A DNA stretch of 64,000 bases from Paracoccaceae bacterium (GTDB taxonomy: Bacteria; Pseudomonadota; Alphaproteobacteria; Rhodobacterales; Rhodobacteraceae). Location of the stretch: contig JACONJ010000017.1 of NCBI GenBank assembly GCA_014323785.1, positions 1-64,000 on the forward strand. Direction: 5' to 3'. The notes under the pieces are model-generated. The model was given only the letters and a program-made list of their open reading frames with translations, was not told where the DNA came from and ran no database searches. Below, one piece after another: positions 45,313 to 53,362 of the stretch (its first letter is position 1; each line of letters begins with the position of its first letter). A program made the position numbers and the translations under genes.

Positions 45313-46179
45313 TCACGCTCCAAGGGTCAGGGTCGCCCACTCCCCGATCTCGGCCTGGCGCATAATGGCCAAACCCTCGGCCTCGTAAACTGCCATCACA
45401 TCCCTGGCCTGAGGAATTAGAATGCCTGACAGAATAACGCGCCCGCCCGGCGCACAAGACCGGGCGATATCCGGGGCAAGGGTAATCAGCGGTCCCTTCA
45501 GAATGTTGGCGAAAATCAGGGCAAAGGGTGCGGCCTTGGTCAGGGTGGGGTGATCGGTGCCTGCGGCCTTGATGCACGTCACACGGTCCGCCAGGCCATT
45601 GGCCGAAGCGTTGGCACGCGCCACATCCACCGCGATCTCATCGATATCGCTGGCGATCACCCGACTGGCCCAGACCTTTGCCGCAGCCATAGCCAGAATC
45701 GCCGTTCCGCATCCAATATCGGCAACCAAGCGGGCCTTGAACCCCTCCTGCAGCAGTGCCTCCAACGCCTCCAGGCAGCCTTGCGTGGTGCCATGATGAC
45801 CAGTGCCAAAGGCCATCGCCGCTTCGATGAGCAGGGGAACCGAACCATCCGGCACCTTATCCGCATCATGGCTACCATAGACAAAGAAGCGGCCCACCAC
45901 GACCGGGTGCAGCTCCCGCCGCACCTGGACGACCCAGTCGGTTTCCGGCAATTCCGAGACTGCAAAAGGCCGCGCCCCATACGCCGCAGCCAAAAGAGCA
46001 AGGGTGACCTCATCGGGAGCGTCCTCAAAATAGCCGCCCACTTCCCAAAGGCCCAAGCCATCCTCCAACTCGAAGGTACCCACGCCGGTCGGTGCCGGTG
46101 ACAGGCGTTCCAGTGCTTCACAAAGTGCCTCGGCGGCGGTGTTCCCAGGCAAGATTGTAAAGGCGGTGAAGGTGGGCAT
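45313..46179 (-). CDS. prmA: ribosomal protein L11 methyltransferase
   Basis: PrmA (288 residues) trimethylates ribosomal protein L11. Motif I is ARLVADIGCGTAILAMAAAK, and the PrmA signature is FALIFANILKGPLITLAPDI with the AMAFGTGHHGTTQGCLEAL element before it. The N-terminal L11-binding domain is present. It is 6 bp downstream of the MFS gene on the same strand, so probably co-transcribed, although no functional link is obvious. Confidence 0.93.
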   Translation of the reverse strand: MPTFTAFTILPGNTAAEALCEALERLSPAPTGVGTFELEDGLGLWEVGGYFEDAPDEVTLALLAAAYGARPFAVSELPETDWVVQVRRELHPVVVGRFFVYGSHDADKVPDGSVPLLIEAAMAFGTGHHGTTQGCLEALEALLQEGFKARLVADIGCGTAILAMAAAKVWASRVIASDIDEIAVDVARANASANGLADRVTCIKAAGTDHPTLTKAAPFALIFANILKGPLITLAPDIARSCAPGGRVILSGILIPQARDVMAVYEAEGLAIMRQAEIGEWATLTLGA

Positions 46180-46185
46180 GTCCGC

Positions 46186-47439
46186 TTACTCCGCAGCGGT
46201 CGGCCGGGGGGAAGCACCTTGAAACACGGTCTCGAATCCGGGCTCGGGACGGTGCGGAATTAGCATCGCCAGAAGCAGAGAGACCATCGCCATGCAGGCT
46301 GCCAGGATGAACACCGCCATCGGAGAGCCAAGCCAAAGATAACCAAGGGCCGCGGGCAGAAACACCGCTGCGATGTGGTTGATGGTGAAGGCCACAGCCA
46401 CCGTCGGCGCGATATCCCCCGGCAATGCGATCTTCTGAAAGTAGGTTTTGATCGCCAGGGCCAGCGAAAAAAAGATGTGGTTCAGCACATACAAGGCCGC
46501 AGCCATCCACGGGCCCCGGTCGAAATGGTAAAGCCCGGCATAAAGCACAAAGATCAGGGTCAACCCCGCGTATTCAAAGATGAGTGCCACCCGTTCGCCA
46601 AAGAAGGCCACCGCCCGGCCCAGAAGCGGTGCCGCGACCATACTGATCAGCAGGGTGACCATGAACAGCACCGTGATCTGATGCACCTCATACCCGTAGC
46701 GTTCCACCATCATAAAGCCAGCAAAGACGACGAAAATCTGCCGCCGCGCCCCCGACATGAATTGCAGCGCATAGTAGAGCCAGTAGCACTTGCGCAGCAC
46801 CATCTTCTTGGTTTGCGGATCGGGGCTTTCGAATTGCGGATAAAAGATCAGGCACAACAGCCCGATCACCGCCGTCACCCCGCCAGCGAGCCAGTAGACC
46901 AGATCATAGCTGAGGTCATAGGCACGCCAGGTCAGCACGATCAGCAGATAGGCCAGAAGCGTTGCGCCAGAGCCGACAGACAGCAACCAGCCCAAGGTTT
47001 GCGGTGCGTTCTTCTTATCAATCCACTGAAGCTGCAGGGACTGGTTCACGGTCTCGTAGTAGTGAAAACCAACCGAACTGAGGAACGTGATAAAAAGAAG
47101 CCCGCCAAGGCTGGGAAAATGCGCCGTTAGTGCCGTGGTCACGCCCAGGAGAATCAGAGAAGCAAGGCCCAGCACCTGCTCTCGCATAAACATGATCAGA
47201 AAGATCACACCGATGGCCAGAAAGCCCGGGATTTCGCGCACCGTGTGAAGCCAGCCGATATCGGCCCCGTCAAAGCCCGCAGCCTCAATAACGAAATTGT
47301 TCAGAAGTGCCGACCAGGTAGCGAAAGCGACCGGCATCGCAAAGGCCATAACGATCAGCAGTGCCACCGGGCGACGCCATACGGGAAGCATCTGCGCTTG
47401 GGTCAGGGACAGCGTGTTCAGATGATCTCCGAAGGCCAT
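46186..47439 (-). CDS. MFS transporter
   Basis: A 417-residue permease with about twelve membrane helices. It begins MAFGDHLNTLSLTQAQMLPV; the first helix is PVALLIVMAFAMPVAFATWS. A central cytoplasmic loop follows helix six (YPQFESPDPQTKKMVLRK). Distinctive features are FLSSVGFHYYETVNQSLQLQ in the first half and YGYEVHQITVLFMVTLLISM in the second. It belongs to a subfamily frequent in marine Rhodobacterales. Substrate unknown. Confidence 0.85.
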   Translation of the reverse strand: MAFGDHLNTLSLTQAQMLPVWRRPVALLIVMAFAMPVAFATWSALLNNFVIEAAGFDGADIGWLHTVREIPGFLAIGVIFLIMFMREQVLGLASLILLGVTTALTAHFPSLGGLLFITFLSSVGFHYYETVNQSLQLQWIDKKNAPQTLGWLLSVGSGATLLAYLLIVLTWRAYDLSYDLVYWLAGGVTAVIGLLCLIFYPQFESPDPQTKKMVLRKCYWLYYALQFMSGARRQIFVVFAGFMMVERYGYEVHQITVLFMVTLLISMVAAPLLGRAVAFFGERVALIFEYAGLTLIFVLYAGLYHFDRGPWMAAALYVLNHIFFSLALAIKTYFQKIALPGDIAPTVAVAFTINHIAAVFLPAALGYLWLGSPMAVFILAACMAMVSLLLAMLIPHRPEPGFETVFQGASPRPTAAE

Positions 47440-48279
47440 GATCCGCTTCTACCCCGGAACGCGGCGGAAGACGAGAACAGACTGCGTACAGCGATGCACA
47501 GCACTGGCACAGGAATCGTGCAATACAGCACTCTCTTCGCCCCGCTACACCACCACTGCCACAGCCCAAGACAATCTCACCCACTGCGATGACCAGGACG
47601 CGTGCTGATCGGGTGATAGATGCACACCTTGGGATATCGATTCTTATTCTGGTGTTTCTTTCCCTCTCAAACACCACAACACGTCAATGCAACTGTGGTC
47701 AGTGTCGGGTCACCAATCCAGTACCTTTGCCACGGCCGGTTTTTTGCCCGCGACGTCCTCGGCAGATGTCACGCTGCTCATCGCCGACGGGGGATGTGCG
47801 CGGCAAACCTTGTCACTTTTGGGGAACAGCGGCCAAAAGCACTGGTCTTTCAGATTCTGGCGGTCCATGTGGTGTTCGGCATCGTCCCGACCGCATCCTT
47901 ACCTTGGCCCAGATGCGCATGCGGGCCAAACCGCGGGCAGCTGAAGATTATCAACCCGCTTGCCACCGCCATTTTTGATTTCTGATCAGCCGACGGCAGC
48001 TGTTTTCAAGGTACTACATCTTGCCCATATCGTGCGGCAGAAGATCGGCGTAGAATCAGATCAACTGAAGACTCGGCACCGTGGCATTCTCCAGCCGATG
48101 CGTTACGAGGTTTGGTCTGTGACAGGCGGTGTTTCTTTGGTGGTACGGGAACTCCTCACAGCCGTTCAAGACTTGCGGTCATCCACGTTGCGACGTGCCA
48201 GAATGCCGAGATTCTGTCTGTAGAAAAAAGAACTTCCGGGAAAACCTCATTGGAAGTGGTCCAAACCGCCCAAGGTATT
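47440..48279. other. about 840 bp without a convincing gene
   Basis: Frames up to ~130 codons exist on both strands, but none shows family motifs, codon-position bias or a ribosome-binding site. Plus-strand examples are QCNCGQCRVTNPVPLPRPVF near 47690 and EDYQPACHRHF near 47944. The length and the decay nearby suggest one or two eroded genes. Nothing was identified. Confidence 0.4.
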
Positions 48280-48645
48280 TTACCATTCTTCACGGTCGCA
48301 CTCTGGTGACTCTCCGTTTCCCAGAAGTCGTTCGTTGGCACACTTCATGGCATCAACCATGTAGCCTATCGCTCCGCTCGGTATTTTGGGCAAATCGCAC
48401 CCATGATATTCCATTTGCTGCATCAGCAGGAGTTGCAGCAGCCTTTCATTGAGCATCTGGAGCTGTCGCATGGTCTCGCGCGGCGCACTGTCATCGAAAA
48501 TTCCCCCAGCCTCAATCGAGGCCATAGTCTGGTTCGCGCCATCATATGTGTTGGCATATACCTCACATAAGGTCTCATCAGCACCCCACGCCGCGGCAGA
48601 TTGGGCTATCAATACCAAGGACATAAGGCAGGAGTTCCTGAACAT
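48280..48645 (-). CDS. small secreted protein of unknown function
   Basis: A 121-residue protein with signal peptide MFRNSCLMSLVLIAQSAAAW (cleavage near GADETL). The mature part has three Cys (LCEVYANTYDG, YHGCDLPKIPSG, MKCANERLLG plus PECDREEW) and a Gln/Leu-rich helix (LQMLNERLLQLLLMQQMEYH). AAAGGA lies nine bases before the ATG. The upstream ATG at 48672 has no site. The cysteines suggest disulfides in the periplasm. Family not recognised. Confidence 0.6.
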   Translation of the reverse strand: MFRNSCLMSLVLIAQSAAAWGADETLCEVYANTYDGANQTMASIEAGGIFDDSAPRETMRQLQMLNERLLQLLLMQQMEYHGCDLPKIPSGAIGYMVDAMKCANERLLGNGESPECDREEW

Positions 48646-48909
48646 CGTAGAGTTCCTTTGCTGGCCAGACATTTCGGTTTCACTTAACTAGTTTATCCCC
48701 TTTATCCTCGTCAAGTCCCGTAAGCATCCTCAACCTCAGCTCATGGCTTGATCCCCCGATACATCTGCAGCAGTGCGAAATAACAGCGGAATCAGGTGCG
48801 GTTCAGGGGGCGGTCACAAGCGGCAAACCCGCCCCGCCAGCAAAACCAGGAGCATGGGAAAGCAGATGTGTAGCGGGCCAAAAATATCTACAGAAGCGGT
48901 CCGAAATAA

Positions 48910-49203
48910 ACTCCAAATCGCCGCCGCGCGGGCCGGGACGCACTGGACGGCGGTGCGGGCCCGGATTGGGCGAGCTACGCGGAGTCCCCGGAAGGCGTGA
49001 AAGTGGACCTGAGCGATACCAACGACGACAAAGACAGCCACGGCACCACGGGCGACACGCTTACAAACATCGAAAACATTGAGGGATCAGATTACCATGA
49101 CGCTCTGAATGGCAGCGATGTGGTTGTGACCTGGGATGGCGGCAGTATCCTGCTGGAAGGCGTGGACCACACAGACCTGACCGAAGCCGATTTTGTGTTC
49201 TAA
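48910..49203 (+). pseudogene. RTX/hemolysin-type calcium-binding protein, C-terminal remnant
   Basis: The frame ends in a typical RTX tail: GRDALDGGAGPDWASYAESP, EGVKVDLSDTNDDKDSHGTT, GDTLTNIENIEGSDYHDALN and finally LLEGVDHTDLTEADFVF-stop. GRDxLxGGxGxDxxxY is the end of a nonapeptide calcium-binding repeat, and the last motif is a common C-terminus of type I-secreted proteins in Rhodobacteraceae. Upstream, the frame meets TAA at 48907 with no start or repeats, so the large N-terminal part is missing. A terminator follows. No type I secretion genes are adjacent. Confidence 0.75.
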
Positions 49204-49289
49204 GCCGGAACATCCAAGCTGGCTGGGGGGGGAACCGGGAAACGGCGTTGATGTGCGCTGCACCAGGGCGAAGGGCCGCAAACCAGCGC

Positions 49290-49316
49290 AAGGGCCACCC
49301 ACCGGGGTGGCCCTTT
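49290..49316. terminator. strong hairpin terminator after the RTX remnant
   Basis: AAGGGCCACCC-ACC-GGGGTGGCCCTT is a near-perfect long stem with a tiny loop, followed by TGCC rather than a T tract. It may stop transcription in both directions. Confidence 0.6.
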
Positions 49317-49530
49317 GCCTGTTCGGGGGAAACAGCAAGAGAGACCACGGAGAGGGGTCACCAGGGCGGCTCTGTGGCCGCGCATGGCGAACAATGGGAC
49401 AGGAAGGCGACAAGAATGCCCTCGTCTGATCAGATCAATAAATCCCGCGATCCCTGGTCATACGGTGATATTGCCGCGCCGCTACATGGACCCCGTGACC
49501 TTTGCGCGGGCAAGGCGTAGGGTCACGCCC

Positions 49531-50283
49531 ATGTTCGGGATTGATATTTTCGACGCCGCGCTTCTGCCCGCGATGATGGTGGCCCTAAGTGCCGGTGTGC
49601 TGAGCTTTCTGAGCCCCTGCGTCTTGCCGATTGTGCCCCCCTATCTGGCCTATATGGGCGGGATTTCGTGCAACACGATGGCCAGCGATGGCCTGGGCCG
49701 GCGCAGGGCGGTTATTGCGGCCTCGTTCTTTGTGTTGGGCCTGTCCACGGTGTTTCTGTTCCTGGGCTTTACCGCCTCGGTCCTTGGGCGGTTTTTTCTG
49801 CACAACCAGAGTCTGCTGGGACAGATCGCGGGGGGCGTCATCATCGTGTTCGGGTTGCACTTTCTGGGGGTGATTCGAATCCCGATCCTGGATCGAGAGG
49901 CGCGGATACAGACGGGCGACAGGGGCGGTACCTTTCTGGGGGCCTATATCCTGGGGCTGGCCTTTGCCTTTGGCTGGACACCCTGCATCGGCCCGCAACT
50001 GGGGGCCATCCTGTCGATGGCCGCGACCCAGGACAGCGTGCCGCGCGGCACCACGCTTCTGGGGGTTTATGCCGTTGGGCTCGGCGTGCCCTTCGTGCTG
50101 ACGGCGGCCTTTGTTGAACGGGCCGTGGGGCTGATTTCCCGCCTGAAGCGTCATATGAAGGTCATTGAACGCGGCATGGGCCTGCTGCTGGTGGGCGTGG
50201 GCGTTGCCCTGATCACGGGGGCGTTTCCGGCCCTGGCCTTTTGGCTGCTTGATACGTTTCCGGCCCTTGGCCTTCTGGGCTGA
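49531..50283 (+). CDS. ccdA: cytochrome c biogenesis protein CcdA
   Basis: CcdA (250 residues) carries electrons from cytosolic thioredoxin across the membrane to periplasmic thiol proteins used in cytochrome c maturation. Six membrane helices are visible, with the two redox Cys in SFLSPCVLPIVPPYLAYMGG and AFAFGWTPCIGPQLGAILSM. The ATG at 49531 (MFGIDIFDAALL) matches the family start; frames further upstream lack character. It could supply electrons to the TlpA-like protein at 11.9 kb. Confidence 0.93.
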   Translation: MFGIDIFDAALLPAMMVALSAGVLSFLSPCVLPIVPPYLAYMGGISCNTMASDGLGRRRAVIAASFFVLGLSTVFLFLGFTASVLGRFFLHNQSLLGQIAGGVIIVFGLHFLGVIRIPILDREARIQTGDRGGTFLGAYILGLAFAFGWTPCIGPQLGAILSMAATQDSVPRGTTLLGVYAVGLGVPFVLTAAFVERAVGLISRLKRHMKVIERGMGLLLVGVGVALITGAFPALAFWLLDTFPALGLLG

Positions 50284-50384
50284 GTGTGGGCCGAATGTGG
50301 CCCATATCCCGAACCAGCCCCCCCCGCATGGGCACCGGCCCCGGGGAGAGGGTGGAATGTCCGCAACGCGCTACGGCCCCCGGA

Positions 50385-51170
50385 TCAGTTCCGGTCCAGC
50401 GCGTCCTGTCCCCTGGTGATGATCCCCTGCGCCACATCCTGCAGCCATACCCGCGCCCCATCCACGCCTTGGACGTAGTGTTCAAGCGTGGGCCCGACCT
50501 GCGGATACCGCTGTGTGATCTGCGCGGCCTGGGTGTAAATCACCACGGCGGCGACGGAACAGAGCAGCACCAGACCAAAGCCAATGCGACGTCCCCGGCG
50601 GCGCGGGGGTGCCGTGAGGGTTTTACGGCCGACCACCGGGTCCGAAGCCCCCCGCAGGGCTGGGGACATCGTATCGATGTCCGGCGACATATCCCGGCGA
50701 CCCCCGGCGCCCCGGCGGTCTTGGATCATTTTATCGATATCCCCAAGGCGGGCCGCCGGACCCGTCGTGGTTGTGTCTTCCTGGGCGTCCACGGCCTCGA
50801 CCCGGCGCAGCTGATGCTCACGCTGGGCTTCCTCCTTTAGAATTGCGCGAACAGCGGGGGGCAGGTCATGGCGGGCTGTGGTCCCCCCGCTTTTGATCAG
50901 GGGGGCTGTGCCGGTGTCTTTGGGGTTTGCCTTTGCGGGTCCGTCGAGCTGCGGCGCGGGGTGCGCAGGATTGCCTTCCGCACGGGCCACGGGTGCGTGC
51001 GGCCCGGGTGTTGCGCCATGCCCGGCAAACGCGTCCCCCGGTCGGGGTTCCGCGCCCGGCTGAAACCACGCCGTTCCGCAATTTGAGCATTGCACATCCC
51101 GGCCCCCGGGTGGTATCATGTCATCCGCAACGTCGTATCTTGCGCTGCAGGCAGAACATGTCAGGCGCAT
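50385..51170 (-). CDS. zinc-ribbon (MJ0042-type) membrane protein
   Basis: A 261-residue protein beginning with a zinc ribbon (MRLTCSACSARYDVADDMIP, then VQCSNCGTAWF), four Cys in two CxxC pairs. A long Pro/Gly/Ala-rich acidic and basic linker follows, with one membrane helix near residue 200 (IGFGLVLLCSVAAVVIYTQA) and a short C-terminal domain. GAGG lies five bases before the ATG. Such proteins occur next to ftsE/X or lipid genes in Rhodobacteraceae and have no proven role. It diverges from plsC. Confidence 0.8.
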   Translation of the reverse strand: MRLTCSACSARYDVADDMIPPGGRDVQCSNCGTAWFQPGAEPRPGDAFAGHGATPGPHAPVARAEGNPAHPAPQLDGPAKANPKDTGTAPLIKSGGTTARHDLPPAVRAILKEEAQREHQLRRVEAVDAQEDTTTTGPAARLGDIDKMIQDRRGAGGRRDMSPDIDTMSPALRGASDPVVGRKTLTAPPRRRGRRIGFGLVLLCSVAAVVIYTQAAQITQRYPQVGPTLEHYVQGVDGARVWLQDVAQGIITRGQDALDRN

Positions 51171-51407
51171 CGCCACCTCATCTCCGCCACCATATAGACG
51201 GCGCGTTTTTTGTTCTTCCTGACGGGGTTTACCAAATCAGGCGGCCCGGGTCCAAGGGCTTACACAGGGGCCGCGATTGAAACTGCCGCACAGCCAGGGC
51301 ACAGGTGGGACGATCATGCAACGCGGGCCAGACAATGATCACGCTGGACGGGCGGCAGCGAATCGCAACCGGATCCCCCTGTGCCTGCCGGGGCGGGGCC
51401 TTATGCC

Positions 51408-52169
51408 ATGCGCGCTTTGGGGGCTGCGCTGATGCAAACACTGCGGTCGCTTCTGTTCGTCGGGCAGATGTATCTGGCCATGCTGATTCTGGGCCTGGTC
51501 TTTCTGCCCTGGGTGTTGGCCTCAGCCAGGGGGGCCCATGTGGCGTGCCACATCTACTGCCGATGGGTGATCTGGACGCTTGGCTGGATGGTGGGCCTGA
51601 AAACCGAGGTGCGGGGCACGCCGCCGGTTGGTGCGGGTCTGGTCGCGGCCAAGCATCAAAGCTTTCTTGATATCCTTCTGATCTACCACGCCATGCCGCA
51701 CAGCGCATTCATCATGAAGCGTATCCTGATATACGCGCCGATTCTGGGCCAATACGCGCTGCGCATGGGCTGTGTGCCGGTGGACCGCGGCAGGCGAAGT
51801 GCCGCGATTGCCAGGATGCGGGCCGGGGTTGAAAGCGGCAGGCAGGCAGGCAGGCAGGTGATCATCTACCCCCAGGGGACGCGCGTGGCACCGGGCGAAA
51901 GCCGCCCCTACAAGATCGGGACCGGCCTGCTTTATGCGCAGATGGGCCAGCCCTGCGTCCCTGTGGCGACAAATGTCGGCGTGTTCTGGCCCAGGCGCGG
52001 GATCACCCGGAAACCGGGAACAGCGGTGGTAGAGTTCCTGGCACCGATCCCCCCTGGCCTGGCGCGCGCGGCGTTTATGGAACGGCTTGAGGCCGATATT
52101 GAGGGCGCATCGAACCGTTTGATGGCAGAGGCCGGATTTCACACAGATCATCCAGGGGGCGCACTGTGA
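51408..52169 (+). CDS. plsC: 1-acyl-glycerol-3-phosphate acyltransferase (PlsC family)
   Basis: Lysophosphatidic acid acyltransferase-like enzyme of about 253 residues in phospholipid synthesis. One or two N-terminal helices (SLLFVGQMYLAMLILGLVFL) anchor it. The HX4D catalytic motif is KHQSFLD (His83, Asp88) and the acceptor-binding motif is IIYPQGTRVAPGE. A (GGCA)5 tract inside the gene encodes SGRQAGRQ just before the second motif. The start is uncertain: ATGs at 51408 and 51432 are both possible. Confidence 0.88.
   Translation: MRALGAALMQTLRSLLFVGQMYLAMLILGLVFLPWVLASARGAHVACHIYCRWVIWTLGWMVGLKTEVRGTPPVGAGLVAAKHQSFLDILLIYHAMPHSAFIMKRILIYAPILGQYALRMGCVPVDRGRRSAAIARMRAGVESGRQAGRQVIIYPQGTRVAPGESRPYKIGTGLLYAQMGQPCVPVATNVGVFWPRRGITRKPGTAVVEFLAPIPPGLARAAFMERLEADIEGASNRLMAEAGFHTDHPGGAL
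51837..51858 (+). repeat. tetranucleotide (GGCA)5 tract within plsC
   Basis: Five perfect GGCA copies followed by GG, within the open frame. A change of one unit would shift the frame and remove the C-terminal ~40% of the enzyme, so the tract is a possible slippage site. Confidence 0.9.
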
Positions 52170-52283
52170 CGGACGGGATGTGCAGCGGTGCAAAATCGCG
52201 CCAAATTGGGGCGGTTCGGGCGTGGGTACTCCGGGCACACGGGGCGGGGGTGACGGAACCTGCACTGTAACACAGGGCCAGGG

Positions 52284-52357
52284 TGGAGGCGAGTACCGGA
52301 ATCGAACCGGTGTACACGGATTTGCAATCCGCTGCGTCACCACTCCGCCAACTCGCC
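52284..52357 (-). tRNA. tRNA-Cys (GCA)
   Basis: On the minus strand the 74-nt sequence starts GGCGAGTTGGCGGAGTGG and ends GGTACTCGCC-TCCA. The acceptor stem is GGCGAGT/ACTCGCC, the T loop is CCGGTTCGATTCCGG, and the anticodon arm reads GGATTGCAAATCC, giving anticodon GCA. U73 and an encoded CCA end agree with bacterial tRNA-Cys. Confidence 0.96.
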
Positions 52358-52533
52358 AGCCGTGGTGTGGACCAGGGTGTAGCTTGTCGCCCGGTGCTGT
52401 GCAAGCGGCAATGATGGATGGCCCTGATCCCTGTGTCGCACAGAATGGTCGCGGGGGCGGTTTTGGATGTTGCGCCCCGCCTGTTCATATGCGATGAATG
52501 ACGCTGACAAAACAAGACGCGTCTGGTTCCGTT

Positions 52534-53187
52534 ATGGCCGACACTGCCACACTGCGCCGCACGATGGTTGATACGCAAGTCCGACCGTCCGATGTGACCA
52601 AATTCCCGATCATTGAGGCGATGCTTTCTGTCCCGCGTGAGGTCTATATGCCCGATGGCAAGGAGGGCCTGGCCTATATCGGGGCGCACGTGGGGCTGGC
52701 CCCCGGGCGCGTGATCCTTGATCCCCGCGTGTTCGCAAAAATGCTGGACGCAGTCGATATCGGGCAGGGGGATCTTGTCCTTGATCTGGGCTGCGGCATG
52801 GGCTACTCAACGGCCATTCTGGCCCGCATGGCCCAGGCCGTCATCGCGGTTGAAGAGGTCGCGGACTGGGCCGCAGAGGCCGAGAGCCTGCTGGGTGACC
52901 AGGGCGTTGACAATGCGGTGGTGATCAAGGCACCGCTGGCCGAGGGGGGGGCGCGGCATGGCCCCTATGACGCCATTGTGCTCAACGGTGCCGTTGCCAG
53001 GATACCCGCCGCGATTGCCGGGCAGTTGAAAACCGGTGGCCGGATCGTGGCCCTGTTCATGGACGGTGCCTTGGGGGAATGCCGGGTTGGCCACAAATCC
53101 GGTGCGCGGATCACCTGGCGGATGGCGTTCAACGCCACCGCGCCGGTCCTGCCCGGTTTTGAGGTCACGCCGGGCTTTGCGTTCTAG
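52534..53187 (+). CDS. protein-L-isoaspartate O-methyltransferase-like protein
   Basis: A 217-residue SAM methyltransferase of the PCMT family. Motifs are TMVDTQVRPSDVTKFPIIEA, VPREVYMPDGKEGLAYIGAH and the SAM motif LVLDLGCGMGYSTAILARMA. True Pcm repairs isoaspartyl residues; in this group (immediately upstream of tolC in Rhodobacteraceae) the active-site loop differs, so repair activity is uncertain. The start at 52534 (MADTATLRRTMVD) is by homology. The tolC gene follows 175 bp downstream. Confidence 0.85.
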   Translation: MADTATLRRTMVDTQVRPSDVTKFPIIEAMLSVPREVYMPDGKEGLAYIGAHVGLAPGRVILDPRVFAKMLDAVDIGQGDLVLDLGCGMGYSTAILARMAQAVIAVEEVADWAAEAESLLGDQGVDNAVVIKAPLAEGGARHGPYDAIVLNGAVARIPAAIAGQLKTGGRIVALFMDGALGECRVGHKSGARITWRMAFNATAPVLPGFEVTPGFAF

Positions 53188-53362
53188 GCTTTGCGTTCCA
53201 GGGCGTGCCGACAATTCAGGGTAAAACGGGGGTGCACAAACGGGGTTGACCCGGCCCCACGGAAAAGATACCGTCTTAAGTGCGCGGCCAACCGGTCCCG
53301 CAAGGCAGACAAGGACACATTCACCGGCACAACCGCCGATTGGGAACAGCAGAAAGGCCGAT

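Noticed and set aside
47440..48279. Formaldehyde-activating (GFA-like) or other gene in the long gap
   Set aside because: The CNCGQCR string is the only hint, with no supporting motifs, start site or consistent frame.
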